Assembly: GCF_002979535.1 (NCBI RefSeq) | Contig: NZ_PCPB01000014.1 | Location: 1-64,000, forward strand | Origin: Brevundimonas sp. MYb52 | GTDB lineage: Bacteria > Pseudomonadota > Alphaproteobacteria > Caulobacterales > Caulobacteraceae | Direction of reading: 5' to 3' | Length of the DNA: 64,000 nt | In this document: positions 40,417 through 49,635 of the stretch, in pieces | Numbering within the stretch: position 1 is the stretch's first letter | How the letters are laid out: every line of letters begins with the position of its first letter | Position numbers and translations under genes: made by a program | The notes under the pieces: generated by a model | What the model saw: only the letters and a program-made list of their open reading frames with translations | Told to the model about the DNA's origin: nothing | Databases searched by the model: none

Positions 40417-42660
40417 TTAGAAGCGCTTCGACAGCTCCACGCCGTACATGCGCGGCTCGTTGACGAAGGCCGTCAGGTTGTTGAAGTCGATGGCACCGAT
40501 GACATTGGCCTCGTCCGTGATGTTGCGGACATAGACGGCCGCCTCGAGACCCTGGTTCAGGTCGCGCCAGCCTGCGCGCAGGCCGCCTTCGAAGTTGGCA
40601 GCCTGACGGAACTCGACCGCCTCATACAGGAAGAGGTTGAAGTCCTTCTGCATCACCCAGTCGGTCGAGGCGAACAGTTCCTGGTCGTCGCCGATGGGAC
40701 GGACGTAGGACAGGGTCAGGTTGGCCGAATACTCCGGCGCCTGGGGGAAGGGGTTGCCGTCGATGGCGGCGCGATCGGTGGCGCCGACCTTCACGATCGG
40801 ATCAGTGATGGTGCACAGGTGGTTGCCGCAGATGGCGACCAGCAGGTCCTTGTCCTTGATCTCGGTGTGGTTCCAGGCCAGGCCGCCGGCCAGGGTGAAG
40901 CCCGCGCCCAGATAGACGTCGCCGTCGATTTCCAGGCCATAGCCTTGGCCCTTGTCGGCGTTGATCAGGCGGTTGGAGTTGTCGATGCCGCCGATGGCGG
41001 TGAACTGCATGTCCTCGACGTTATAGAGGTAGGCGGTGGCGTTCAGGCGCGCGCGGCCGTTCCACAGACGCGACTTGAGGCCTGCCTCGTAGGACATGAC
41101 GGTTTCAGAATCCGCCGTGGTCAGGACCGGCAGGTTACGGCCCTGGATCGACGGACCGCGATAGCCGCTGGCCACGCGGGCGAACAGGTTCAGGCTGTCG
41201 TTGACCTCATAGAGCGCGCTGACGTCCCAGCTGACCTTTTCGTCGCCAACCGAGACCTGGCCTTTGGCGTTGGCGGGCGTGCCGACCGTGATGCGGCCGT
41301 GATAGTCGCGGCTGTCGTCGGTGTAGCGCAGGCCGCCGGTCAGCTTCAGCGCCTCGGTGACCTGATAGTTGGCCTGACCGAAGATCGACCAGGAGTCCGA
41401 CTTCTGCACGATGTCGGTGACCTTGATCGGCATCAGGCCGCCCGTGCCGTTGAAGGTGCCCGACACCAGGTTGATGCGCTCATCCCAGTAGAAGGCGCCG
41501 ACCTGCCAGCCCAGACGCCCCTCGCCGTTGGAGGCCAGGCGCAGTTCATAGGTGTTCTGCAGCAGGTCGCTGGACAGGGTGCCGGACTCGACGTTGAACG
41601 GGGTCTTGTAGCCCGAGCCTGCGGGGGCCGAGGCCACGCCGCCGTCGATGTCGCCGTCGCCCTGGCTCCAGCCCTGGAAGGAGCCGACGACGCCGGTCAG
41701 GGTCGCCGGACCGAAGTCATAGGCGACCTGCAGCGACTGCGAGGTGGTCTGCTGTTTCTGGAAATTGTTGCGGCCGCCGTCGTAATAGACGGTGTCGCGG
41801 TCGAAGTTGTCGTTCAGCTTGTTCGAGCCCTTGGTCAGAACATTGGCGCGGTTCATCGTGCCCGTGCCCTCATAGTCGCGGGCCTGCAGGGTCAGCAGGG
41901 TCGACAGACGGTCGGTCGGGGTCCAGGCGACGTGGATGCGGCCGGCGAAGTCGTCGAAGGAGCCGAGGTCCTTGCCGTCCTTCTTGGCGAAGGGGGCGTC
42001 ATAGGCGTTGTTGATATAGTCGTCGCGGTGGTTCCACAGAGCCGCCACGCGGACCGACAGGGTGTCGGAGGCGGGGAGGGTCACGGCGGCTTCGGCGCGC
42101 GTCGAGCCGTAGTTGCCATAGGTCAGCGAGCCGTAGCCGGTGAAGTCGTCGCCGGGCTTGGTCGTGTCGATCTTGATGACGCCGGCCGGGGTGTTGCGGC
42201 CGAACAGGGTGCCTTGCGGTCCACGCAGCACTTCCAGCTGCTTGACGTCGAACAGGGGGAAGCCCTTCAGATAGACGCTCTCCAGCACCAGGTCGTCCAT
42301 CACCATCGACACCGGCTGCGAGGCGGTGAAGTCGAAGTCCACATTGCCGAGGCCGCGGATGTAGAAGCGCGGGGCGTAGCGGCCGTTCGAGCTTTCGACC
42401 TGCAGGCTGGGCACGCGGCCCGACAGGCTGAGGATGTCGGCGCCGCCGGCCGAGATGGCGGTCAGGGTCTCGGTGTTCATCGCCGTGACGGCGAAGGGCA
42501 CGTCGCGGATGTTCTCGCTGCGGCGCTGGGCGGTGACGATGATTTCATCGACGCTGACGGCCTGCTCGGCGGCGTCAGAGGTTTGGGCCATGGCGGGGGC
42601 GGCGATGAGCAGGGCGAGGCTGCTGGCCGAGACGACGAGCGCGGTGAAGCGAGGGGACAT
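40417..42660 (-). CDS. TonB-dependent outer-membrane receptor
   Basis: 747 residues. Sec signal peptide (SPRFTALVVSASSLALLIAAPAMA), TonB box-like region VSVDEIIVTAQRR, plug domain with LSGRVPSLQVES and FYIRGLGNVD, LRGPQGTLFGRNTPAG, then a beta-barrel with repeated aromatic-terminated strands and the final ..YGVELSKRF Phe. Ligand unknown; iron-siderophore, vitamin or carbohydrate are all possible for the Caulobacterales. Start at ATG 42660 matches the signal peptide; upstream frame to 42753 is basic and unlikely. Confidence 0.9.
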   Translation of the reverse strand: MSPRFTALVVSASSLALLIAAPAMAQTSDAAEQAVSVDEIIVTAQRRSENIRDVPFAVTAMNTETLTAISAGGADILSLSGRVPSLQVESSNGRYAPRFYIRGLGNVDFDFTASQPVSMVMDDLVLESVYLKGFPLFDVKQLEVLRGPQGTLFGRNTPAGVIKIDTTKPGDDFTGYGSLTYGNYGSTRAEAAVTLPASDTLSVRVAALWNHRDDYINNAYDAPFAKKDGKDLGSFDDFAGRIHVAWTPTDRLSTLLTLQARDYEGTGTMNRANVLTKGSNKLNDNFDRDTVYYDGGRNNFQKQQTTSQSLQVAYDFGPATLTGVVGSFQGWSQGDGDIDGGVASAPAGSGYKTPFNVESGTLSSDLLQNTYELRLASNGEGRLGWQVGAFYWDERINLVSGTFNGTGGLMPIKVTDIVQKSDSWSIFGQANYQVTEALKLTGGLRYTDDSRDYHGRITVGTPANAKGQVSVGDEKVSWDVSALYEVNDSLNLFARVASGYRGPSIQGRNLPVLTTADSETVMSYEAGLKSRLWNGRARLNATAYLYNVEDMQFTAIGGIDNSNRLINADKGQGYGLEIDGDVYLGAGFTLAGGLAWNHTEIKDKDLLVAICGNHLCTITDPIVKVGATDRAAIDGNPFPQAPEYSANLTLSYVRPIGDDQELFASTDWVMQKDFNLFLYEAVEFRQAANFEGGLRAGWRDLNQGLEAAVYVRNITDEANVIGAIDFNNLTAFVNEPRMYGVELSKRF

Positions 42661-42912
42661 GGGGGGAGGGTCCTCGTTGAAACTGGCCGAGGGCCTAGGT
42701 CTGCGGCGACGCTTTTGCCAGTCTCGAGAAGGCCGCTTCGATGAAGCTTTCACGACACGGACACGGTGGCGGAAAACTCGTCGGTTCGGCAGCGGCCGTC
42801 GGCGGCGGCGCTATTGTGCGGCGCAATGTCTCATGCGAAACGGCGGGGCTGCGCCGCCTGTTTTCGGTGAAATTTCCCTGAATGCGCCAGGCGCGACTGA
42901 CAGGGACGCCCC

Positions 42913-44280
42913 ATGACGATCACCCCCCTTCATCGCCGCCGTTTCTTCCAGCTGATGGCGGTGGCCGCCGCTGCGCCGGGTCTGGGCGCCCTGACCGGCG
43001 TGTCGGATGCGCGTGTTCTGGGTCGGGTTCTGGCCATGTCGGACCTGCATTCGGCCTATGAGCGGACGGGCCAACTTCTGGCCGCGCTGGAGGCCGAGAT
43101 CGCCGGATCGGACATTCCGCACTTGATCGCCATCGACGGCGACATCTTCGAGCACGGCAATGTCATCTCGGTGCGGTCGGGCGGGGCAATCGACTGGGCC
43201 TTCCTGGGCGAACTGCCGAAGCTGGCGCCCACGGTGGTCAATCTGGGCAACCACGACAACGACCTGACGCCGGACCTGCATGAGGTGGTGGCGCGGATGC
43301 GGGCGCTGGGGATCGTCGTCGTCAGCAATATCGTCGATGCGCGCGATGGCCGATCCTATGCCGACGCCGTCGTCACCCTGCCCTGGGGCGGGCGGTCGCT
43401 GCGCATCGTCGGGGCGGGCACGAACGCGCTGAACACCTATCCCAAGGCCAGTCGCGACTGGCTGTCGATCCCCGAGCCGGGCGATTGGGCAAAGACCCAT
43501 CTGGCCCGCCTGCTGGACGGCGCCGACCTGATGCTGGTGATGAGCCATGCCGGGGTGGCCGGGGATCGCGACATCCTGCCCCTGCTGCCCGACGGCGCCC
43601 TGATGATCGGCGGGCACAACCATCTTTTGTTCCAGCACCAACAGGGGCGCAGCGCCTATGCCCACACCGGGTCGTGGAGCAACGCCTATACGACGGCGAC
43701 CCTGTTTGAGGACGGGCGGATCGCCGTGGAATCGACCCCGGTGGACCTGACCGCCGCGCCGTCGCCGCGCCTCGCCGATCTGATCGCCATGACCCTGGCG
43801 ACGCACCTGACGGACGCGGAAAAGACGGTTCTGGGTGTGAGCCCGCGCGCCCTGAGTCTGGGCGAGACGGGCCGGGCGGCAGCCGCCGCCATGGCCAGGG
43901 CGACTGGCGCGGACGCCGGCTTCATCGGTCACACCACCCTGGGGACCGGCCTGCCGGCGGGGGATGTGACGCGCTACGCGTTTGACGCCGTGGTGCGGTT
44001 CGACGGCAAGCTTATGACGGCGGAGGTCACGCCCGAACGACTGGCGGATTTCATGGCGCGGGCCAACCAGGATCGGCCCATGCCCTTGGCCGAGCGCAGC
44101 GGCGACTTCCTCTATGGATCGGCGGGCGGGCTGGACGGCAAGGCGACGGCGCGCCTGGTCACCACCGACTGGTGCGCCATGAACCAGGCCGAGTATTTCG
44201 GGACGACGGACCTGGTCTTCAGCGAAGCGCCGGACTTGCGGGTCAAGGCCGTGACGGCCGAGGGGCTGCTGGCGGTCTAG
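42913..44280 (+). CDS. Tat-exported metallophosphatase (5'-nucleotidase-like)
   Basis: 455 residues. Tat signal peptide with RRRFFQLMAVAAAAPGLGAL. Calcineurin-type metallophosphatase with AMSDLHSAYER (Asp-x-His), IDGDIFEHGN, LGNHDNDL, MSHAGVAGD and GGHNHLLFQ, the complete five-block metal site. A C-terminal domain like the 5'-nucleotidase C-domain follows (ATRLVTTDWCAMNQAEYFG). Periplasmic phosphohydrolase, substrate unknown. Its stop overlaps that of cheR by four bases (CTAG). Confidence 0.85.
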   Translation: MTITPLHRRRFFQLMAVAAAAPGLGALTGVSDARVLGRVLAMSDLHSAYERTGQLLAALEAEIAGSDIPHLIAIDGDIFEHGNVISVRSGGAIDWAFLGELPKLAPTVVNLGNHDNDLTPDLHEVVARMRALGIVVVSNIVDARDGRSYADAVVTLPWGGRSLRIVGAGTNALNTYPKASRDWLSIPEPGDWAKTHLARLLDGADLMLVMSHAGVAGDRDILPLLPDGALMIGGHNHLLFQHQQGRSAYAHTGSWSNAYTTATLFEDGRIAVESTPVDLTAAPSPRLADLIAMTLATHLTDAEKTVLGVSPRALSLGETGRAAAAAMARATGADAGFIGHTTLGTGLPAGDVTRYAFDAVVRFDGKLMTAEVTPERLADFMARANQDRPMPLAERSGDFLYGSAGGLDGKATARLVTTDWCAMNQAEYFGTTDLVFSEAPDLRVKAVTAEGLLAV

Positions 44281-45092
44281 GCGGCGCGACGTAGGGCCGA
44301 GGGGGCCTTCACATAGAGACCCTTGCGACCGGCGACGGGGCGGAAGGCGACGCTGTCACTCTCGGGCCGTTCGTCGAGGCCGAGGAAGAGGCAGCCGTCA
44401 TCGACCAGCCGCCGCTCCAGCATGTCCAGCACCTGGGCGCGCCGGGCCGGCTCCAGATCGCCCAGCACGTGACGGCAGAAGATGACGTCGAACCGGCCCT
44501 CGTCGGCCGGCTCATCCAGCAGGTTGGCGCGCTCGAATTTCACCGTGCTGCGCAGTTCAGGGCGGGCGCGCCAGCAGTCGTCGGTCTGTTCGAACCAGCG
44601 CAGCATGGTGCGGGCCGACAGGCCGCGCTGGATCTCGAAGGAGGTGTAGAGGCCCGACGCCCCCTTCTCGATCGCCTGACGCGACAGGTCTGTGGCCACG
44701 ATCTCGACGTCGGCGCTGTTCTCCAGCGCGGCGATCGCCAGGGCGTAGGCCTCTTGTCCGGTCGAGGCTCCGGCGGACCACAGCCGCACCTTGCCGCCGG
44801 GGCGGGCGGCGGTCAGGGCGGGCATCAGTTCGCGCGAAAAGACGTCGAAAACGGCGCGGTCGCGGCGGAACCAGGTTTCGCCGTTCAACAGGGCCTCGAT
44901 CACCGCCCAGCCCAGCGAGGCGACCGGCTGGCTCCACAAGGTCGCCAGCATGGCCTCGACGTTATGATAGCCTTCGCGGCGCGCCACCGGCCCTAGCCGA
45001 TGCTCGGCCAGATGCATCCGATCACGAGTCAGCCGAAAGCCGGCGCGTGACGCCACCAGGCTCTGAAGACGATCGAAATCCTCCGGCGTCAT
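44277..45092 (-). CDS. cheR: CheR family protein-glutamate methyltransferase
   Basis: 271 residues. N-terminal CheR helical domain (FDRLQSLVASRAGFRL, VIEALLNGETWFRRD) and C-terminal SAM-binding domain with RLWSAGASTGQEAYALAI, IVATDLSRQAIEKGASGLY and IFCRHVLGDLEPARRAQVLDM. Methylates receptor glutamates in chemotaxis. Coupled by ATGA overlap to a CheY-like gene and followed, in the same direction, by nothing; with chpT upstream this is the chpT-cheY-cheR arrangement I recall from Caulobacter (inference). Chemoreceptors or CheA are not in this window. Confidence 0.9.
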   Translation of the reverse strand: MTPEDFDRLQSLVASRAGFRLTRDRMHLAEHRLGPVARREGYHNVEAMLATLWSQPVASLGWAVIEALLNGETWFRRDRAVFDVFSRELMPALTAARPGGKVRLWSAGASTGQEAYALAIAALENSADVEIVATDLSRQAIEKGASGLYTSFEIQRGLSARTMLRWFEQTDDCWRARPELRSTVKFERANLLDEPADEGRFDVIFCRHVLGDLEPARRAQVLDMLERRLVDDGCLFLGLDERPESDSVAFRPVAGRKGLYVKAPSALRRAA

Positions 45093-45481
45093 GACGGCGA
45101 CTGAACAGCTCCCACTTCGGCGAGTTTGGAATGAAGGATCTCGCCGTCAAAGGGCTTCATAACATAATCGTCGGCCCCTGCGGACAGGGCTTCTGCAATC
45201 CGCTCCGCGCGGGTCTCGATGGTGCAGAATAGGACCTTGGGCGCGCGGCCGCCGGGCAGGTCGCGCAGGCGGCGCAGGAAGGACAGGCCGTCCATCACCG
45301 GCATCTGCCAGTCCAGCAGCACCACATGGGGCATGGCTCCCATGCAATAGGTCAGGGCCTCGGCGCCGTCGGCGGCTTCATCGACCTCGAAGCCCAGGTC
45401 CTCGAGGATACGGCGCGCGACCTTGCGGATGATCCGGCTGTCGTCAACGATCAGGCAGGTCTTGGGGTCCAAGGGCTTCAT
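45089..45481 (-). CDS. cheY: CheY-like single-domain response regulator
   Basis: 130 residues, receiver domain only. Asp13/Asp14 acidic pair, phospho-acceptor Asp57 (LLDWQMPVMDG) and Lys109 (DDYVMKPFDG) are all present. No output domain, so it acts by protein contact. Coupled to cheR downstream. The upstream chpT gene is on the same strand 82 bp away. In Caulobacter the comparable gene neighbours chpT; whether this CheY is a ChpT client is inference. Confidence 0.88.
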   Translation of the reverse strand: MKPLDPKTCLIVDDSRIIRKVARRILEDLGFEVDEAADGAEALTYCMGAMPHVVLLDWQMPVMDGLSFLRRLRDLPGGRAPKVLFCTIETRAERIAEALSAGADDYVMKPFDGEILHSKLAEVGAVQSPS

Positions 45482-45563
45482 CCCGTAGCGCGAAACGAAA
45501 GCGCGCGTCGCGCCATGATCGTTCCTGGGGGTTAATGGACGATTGGAGGTCGCTGAAGTCGGC

Positions 45564-46256
45564 TCAGGCCGGCGTCCGGGCGATCAGGCCGACGCGGCCT
45601 TCCTCGCTGGCGACGTCGAGGCGTCCGCCGCTCTCATTCACGGCCAGCCACAGCCAGTAGGGTTGAATCCATTGGCCCGCCAGGCCTTCGGTCAGACGCT
45701 CGCCCTTGAGCCCGGTCAGGGCTTCAGGCTTGAGCCGGGCGCGATTGCCCTCGGCCGAGCCGATCAGCAGCAGGCGGTCGTCCTCGCGCCGGGCGGTGAT
45801 GGTTGCGATTCCGCCGGTGGGCAGGGCGCCCAGGGTCATCCAGGCCAGGTTGATCAGGATGCGTGACTGGGCCTTGGTGAAGGTCTCGCCGTCGGCAATG
45901 CGCCAGTCCAGGCTTGCGCGGCCGCCTTCCGACAGGCCGGCCACCAGACCGCGCAACTCGGCCGAGACGAACTGTTCGCTGGTGGTGGCGGCGCCGAAGG
46001 CGACGCGGGCGAAGTGGACGTGGGCCACCATCTTGCGGGCGCTCTGGCGGATCAGGTTCATGGCGTCGTCGCGCATGTCCTGGGCGGTGGGGTCTTCCAA
46101 CAGGTCCAGGCCCGACATGATGGCGCCGGCCGGGCTGATGAAGTCGTGGCACAACTTGCCGGCGATGAAGGCAGCCAGTTCGGCCCCGCCCATGGGCAGG
46201 TCGGCGGCGTCGAGCTCGATCGAGGGCGAGGCGGTGGAAAGATCAGGGAAGGTCAT
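45564..46256 (-). CDS. chpT: Histidine phosphotransferase ChpT
   Basis: 230 residues. ChpT relays phosphate from the hybrid kinase CckA to CtrA and CpdR in the alphaproteobacterial cell-cycle circuit. Signature GAELAAFIAGKLCHDFISPA with the phospho-acceptor His37 and SGLDLLEDP lies at the N-terminus; a HATPase-like fold follows (TKAQSRILINLAWMTLGALP), with no catalytic ATP site needed. The upstream in-frame extension to 46457 is low-complexity and not part of the family. Strong marker for the Caulobacterales-type CtrA pathway. Confidence 0.9.
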   Translation of the reverse strand: MTFPDLSTASPSIELDAADLPMGGAELAAFIAGKLCHDFISPAGAIMSGLDLLEDPTAQDMRDDAMNLIRQSARKMVAHVHFARVAFGAATTSEQFVSAELRGLVAGLSEGGRASLDWRIADGETFTKAQSRILINLAWMTLGALPTGGIATITARREDDRLLLIGSAEGNRARLKPEALTGLKGERLTEGLAGQWIQPYWLWLAVNESGGRLDVASEEGRVGLIARTPA

Positions 46257-46345
46257 CGTTCGGGCGGTCTGCTGGCGGGAATGGTCAAGGCTGACCTGAT
46301 TTGCCGGTTCTTGAAACCGCGCGCATGGGCTATCGAGGCGATGAC

Positions 46346-47131
46346 ATGACGCACGCTCTTGAGACCGACCTCGCCTCCGGCGCCCTCGCCGAGACCATCG
46401 CCGACATCGCGGAAGAGGCGGCGCGCCTGATCCTGCCCTATTGGCGCAGCGGAACAACGGTCGAGACCAAGTCCGACGCCAGCCCGGTGACCGAGGCCGA
46501 CCGTGCGGCTGAGGCCCTGATCCTGAAGCGGTTGGCCGAGCACTGGCCCGAGGTCGAGGCCGTGGCCGAAGAAGCCTCCGCCGCCGACGGCGTGCCCGCC
46601 TCGGTCGGCGAATGGTTCTGGCTGATCGACCCGCTGGACGGCACCAAGGGCTTTGTTCAGGGGCGTGAAAGCTTCACCGTCAATATCGCCCTGATGCGCG
46701 GCGACGCCCCTGTCGCCGGCGTGGTGACGGCCCCGGCGACGAGCGTGACCTGGGCTTCGAGGGCTCCGGGCCAGGGCGCCGTGCGCCGCGTCTTCGGCGA
46801 GACCTGGCGGCCGATCAAGGTGCGGGACCGTCCGGCGGAGGGCGTCGCCCTGCTGAGCCACAGCATGACCGATGAAGAGGCGACGCGCCTGGCCGCGCGC
46901 CACGGCTGCACCCAATGGCAGGGCACGGACTCGTCGTTGAAATTCTGCCTGATCGCCGAAGGGCGCTTCGACGCCTATCCGCGCACCGGCCCGACCAGCG
47001 AATGGGACACGGCGGCGGGGCAGGCGGTTCTGGAAGCGGCCGGCGGGCGCGTCCTGGGCGCGGACGGTCAACGCCTGACCTATCGCAAGCCGGGCTTCCT
47101 CAACGGCCCGTTCACCGCCATGGGCGGCTAG
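46346..47131 (+). CDS. cysQ: 3'(2'),5'-bisphosphate nucleotidase CysQ-like (inositol monophosphatase superfamily)
   Basis: 261 residues. IMPase fold with the metal sites VAEEASAAD, IDPLDGTKGFVQG and SEWDTAAGQAVL, and the CysQ-like tail YRKPGFLNGPFTAMG. CysQ dephosphorylates PAP/PAPS in sulfate assimilation; the FxxGRESFTVNIALMRG block also fits this group over inositol phosphatase. HisN-type histidinol phosphatase is a less likely alternative. ATG 46346 has GAGGCG at the right distance; ATG 46325 and 46301 are in frame but poorly spaced. Diverges from chpT by 89 bp. Confidence 0.8.
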   Translation: MTHALETDLASGALAETIADIAEEAARLILPYWRSGTTVETKSDASPVTEADRAAEALILKRLAEHWPEVEAVAEEASAADGVPASVGEWFWLIDPLDGTKGFVQGRESFTVNIALMRGDAPVAGVVTAPATSVTWASRAPGQGAVRRVFGETWRPIKVRDRPAEGVALLSHSMTDEEATRLAARHGCTQWQGTDSSLKFCLIAEGRFDAYPRTGPTSEWDTAAGQAVLEAAGGRVLGADGQRLTYRKPGFLNGPFTAMGG

Positions 47132-47134
47132 TTT

Positions 47135-48049
47135 CTAGGCGACTGCAGAGCCCACGCGAGCCATTTCGATCTGGGCCGACAGCCCTGGCGGCAGGTCGCG
47201 CTCCGGCACGAGGGCCAGGGCCTCCATGCGCTCCGGGTTGATGGCGTCGACCATAACGCTGGCGATGGCCGGGTCGGTCAGGATGAAGGCCAGGCAGATG
47301 GATTCCGCGTTCCAGTTCGGCGTCTGGTGCAGGAAGGCGAAGGAGCCGGCATTGGCCAGGCCTTGCTCGACGGGCTTGGCGCCGAAGCCGAACAGGCCCT
47401 TCTTCCTTGGCGTCCCGGCCCCCGCCGCCTTGCGCTCGGTCGACAGGCTTTCGGGGTAGTAGTCGTAGGTGAAGATGGCCATGTCGCGTTCGCGTGCGGC
47501 CCGCATCCGTGAGCGGATGCGCCATTCCACATTGACGTGGAAGGGCGTGTAGAGAACGTCGAAGGCGCCGGTCGAGACATAGACGTCCATGACCGGTGAG
47601 TCGCCGGACACGCCCAGCAGCTTCACATGGCCGGCCTTGCGCAGGGCCTTCAATGCGGTCAGCGAGGCCTGAGGCAACTCGTCATCGGCGGGCTCATCCA
47701 GCACGGCCACATCGAACCAGCCGAGGCCCGAGGCGTGCAGGGCCCGGTCGATTGATCCGGTCAGGCCCTCGGCGGAGAAGTCGCGGAATCCCTTCCTGCG
47801 GCCGTCGCCGACGCCCAGGGTGACGCCGACGCAGACCAGGCGGCGCTCGACATGGCCCAGGGCCTCGCCGACGATCTCGGCCAGCGCCGGGTCGGCGTTT
47901 TCGAGATGATAGGAGTTCACCCCGGCTTCCAGCGCGGTGAAGATCAGTTCGCTCAGGGCCGCGCGACCGCGACCGAGGGCTTCGCTTCCCAGGCTGAGCG
48001 TCAGGTTGGAGACCGCCGCGCCGGTGCCGCCGAACGGGCGATACCGCAT
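47135..48049 (-). CDS. Aldo/keto reductase-fold protein lacking catalytic residues
   Basis: 304 residues with the AKR barrel pattern (TALKALRKAGHVKLLGVSG, VLYTPFHVNVEWR, IASVMVDAINPERME), but the catalytic tetrad is lost. Where the intact AKR at 58259-59293 has FDTADVY, this one has YHLENAD; the active-site Lys is absent (VGVTLGV where ISTKTGL is expected) and the His of the LLQLHAYD block is replaced (AVLDEPAD). So it may be a pseudo-enzyme or bind NAD(P) for another purpose. Final gene of a leftward run after bolA, 2 bp from that stop. Confidence 0.75.
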   Translation of the reverse strand: MRYRPFGGTGAAVSNLTLSLGSEALGRGRAALSELIFTALEAGVNSYHLENADPALAEIVGEALGHVERRLVCVGVTLGVGDGRRKGFRDFSAEGLTGSIDRALHASGLGWFDVAVLDEPADDELPQASLTALKALRKAGHVKLLGVSGDSPVMDVYVSTGAFDVLYTPFHVNVEWRIRSRMRAARERDMAIFTYDYYPESLSTERKAAGAGTPRKKGLFGFGAKPVEQGLANAGSFAFLHQTPNWNAESICLAFILTDPAIASVMVDAINPERMEALALVPERDLPPGLSAQIEMARVGSAVA

Positions 48050-48051
48050 GC

Positions 48052-48294
48052 TCAGCCCGCCTCGACGGGAGCTGAGGTCTCCAGGGCCAGGGCGTGCAAT
48101 TCCCCCCCCATCTGGCCCTTCAGCGCGCCATAGACCAACTGGTGCTGACGCACGCGCGGCAGGCCCTTGAAGGCGCTCGAGACGATCTTGGCGCGATAAT
48201 GGTCGCCGTCGCCGGCCAGGTCCTCGATGGCGATGTCCGCATCGGGGAAGGCCTCGACCAGGTGGGCGCGCAGGACATCGACGGACATGGGCAT
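48052..48294 (-). CDS. BolA/IbaG family protein
   Basis: 80 residues. The fold markers IEDLAGDGDHYRAKIVSSAFKG and LPRVRQHQLVYGALKGQM-GGELHALALET match BolA-like proteins, which partner with monothiol glutaredoxins in [2Fe-2S] trafficking. The His in LHALAL and RxxxVY motif are present. A longer frame (to 48375) is unlikely. The start could also be at 48288. Part of the leftward run map-radC-GNAT-bolA-AKR-like. Confidence 0.88.
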   Translation of the reverse strand: MPMSVDVLRAHLVEAFPDADIAIEDLAGDGDHYRAKIVSSAFKGLPRVRQHQLVYGALKGQMGGELHALALETSAPVEAG

Positions 48295-48356
48295 GGGGAA
48301 CTCTCGAAACAGGCGGACAGTCTGAACTGTAAACTTACCGGGGGGCGTCGGCCCTG

Positions 48357-48881
48357 TCAGCCCGCAACCGTGCATGGGCGTTCAAACAGGGTGACGCTCG
48401 ACCCCTTGTAGTCCGCCTCGGCGTAGGGGCGATAGCCGACCCGCTCGGCCAGCTTCACCGACGGGGCGTTGTCGGGCGAGATCATGCAGACGGTGCGCGG
48501 CTCCAGCCGATAGGCGTCGGTCCAGGCCAGGGCGGCCTGCAGCGCCTCAAACGCCAGGCCCTGGCCCTGGAAGGCGGGGGCGACGCCCCAGCCCAGCTCC
48601 GGCGCGTCGAACGGCGGCGTCATTTCGCGGCGATAGTCCAGCACCCCGACGCTGCCGACGTAGGCACCCGTGTTCGTCTCGCGGATCGACCAGTTGCCAT
48701 AGCTCTTGGCCTGCCAGTGGCCGAGGTCGCGCAGCAGCCGGAACCAGACCTCTTCTTCCGACAGGCCGCGCCCCATGATGTGGCGGGTGAAGTCGGCGTC
48801 GGCCCACAGGCCGATCAGGTCGTCCATGTCGCTGACGGCGACGGGGGTCAGGGTCAGGCGGTCGGTGGTGAGGATGGTCAC
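48357..48881 (-). CDS. GNAT family N-acetyltransferase (RimJ/RimL-like)
   Basis: 174 residues. [20 protein letters not shown] is the typical start of RimJ/L-type acetyltransferases; SVGVLDYRR and [19 protein letters not shown] include the acetyl-CoA loop (QGQGLA, an R/Q-x-x-G-x-A variant), and [16 protein letters not shown] is the C-terminal motif. The start is GTG 48881 overlapping the radC stop (GTGA). The substrate is unknown. No membrane segment. Confidence 0.83.
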   Translation of the reverse strand: MTILTTDRLTLTPVAVSDMDDLIGLWADADFTRHIMGRGLSEEEVWFRLLRDLGHWQAKSYGNWSIRETNTGAYVGSVGVLDYRREMTPPFDAPELGWGVAPAFQGQGLAFEALQAALAWTDAYRLEPRTVCMISPDNAPSVKLAERVGYRPYAEADYKGSSVTLFERPCTVAG

Positions 48882-49609
48882 ATCAAACCCAGTTGCTTGA
48901 AGCTGGCCACGCCTTCGCGGCCGACGATGAGATGGTCGTGGACCTGAAGGCTGAGCGAGCGCGCGGCCTCGATCACCTGCTTGGTCATGTCGATGTCGGC
49001 GCGACTGGGAGTCGGGTCGCCCGAGGGGTGGTTGTGGACGATGATCATGGCGCTGGCCGACAGCTCCAACGCCCGGCGCACCACTTCGCGCGGGTAGACG
49101 GGGGCGTGGTCGACTGTGCCCCGGTTCTGGATCTCGTCGAGGATCAACTGGTTCTTCTTGTCGAGGTAGAGCACGCGGAACTGCTCGCGCGGCTCGTGCT
49201 GCAAAGACAGGCGGACGTAGGCCAGCAGGGCGGTCCATGACGAGATGACGGTGCGCTTGTTGGCTTCTTCCTTGGCCACCCGGCGCGAGACCTCGTGCAG
49301 GGCGGCCAGGTCCAGGGCGGTCTCGGCGCCGACGCCCTTGGAGCGGCCGCGCGAGTCCTCGGCCCGGACCGTCATCAGATCCTCGACCGAGGCGGCCAGA
49401 ACGGCGGCCAGGGAGCCGAAGCGGGTCAGCAGGGCCTTGGCGATCGGCTTGACGTCGCCCTGCGGCTGGCTGCGGAACAGAAACAGCTCCAGCAGCTCAT
49501 AGTCGGGCAGGTGATGGATGCCGGCGCCGCGCGCACGTTCGCGCAGCCGTTCGCGGTGGCCGGCGTGGTGCGGCTTGGCCTTCGGTTTTTCCGGCGGTTG
49601 ATCGAGCAT
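48878..49609 (-). CDS. radC: RadC family JAB/MPN domain protein
   Basis: 243 residues. N-terminal HhH-like region ([33 protein letters not shown]) and C-terminal JAMM domain with the metal motif [14 protein letters not shown] (His-x-His...Asp). RadC was first linked to recombinational repair, but its role is uncertain. Starts at ATG 49609; overlaps the GNAT gene by 4 bp and follows map by 26 bp. Confidence 0.9.
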   Translation of the reverse strand: MLDQPPEKPKAKPHHAGHRERLRERARGAGIHHLPDYELLELFLFRSQPQGDVKPIAKALLTRFGSLAAVLAASVEDLMTVRAEDSRGRSKGVGAETALDLAALHEVSRRVAKEEANKRTVISSWTALLAYVRLSLQHEPREQFRVLYLDKKNQLILDEIQNRGTVDHAPVYPREVVRRALELSASAMIIVHNHPSGDPTPSRADIDMTKQVIEAARSLSLQVHDHLIVGREGVASFKQLGLM

Positions 49610-49635
49610 CAGCCTCCCCCGAAGGGGAGACTAGC

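Noticed and set aside
40354..42744. Long plus-strand frame opposite the TonB receptor
   Set aside because: Antisense to a complete receptor with signal peptide and terminal Phe; no domains.
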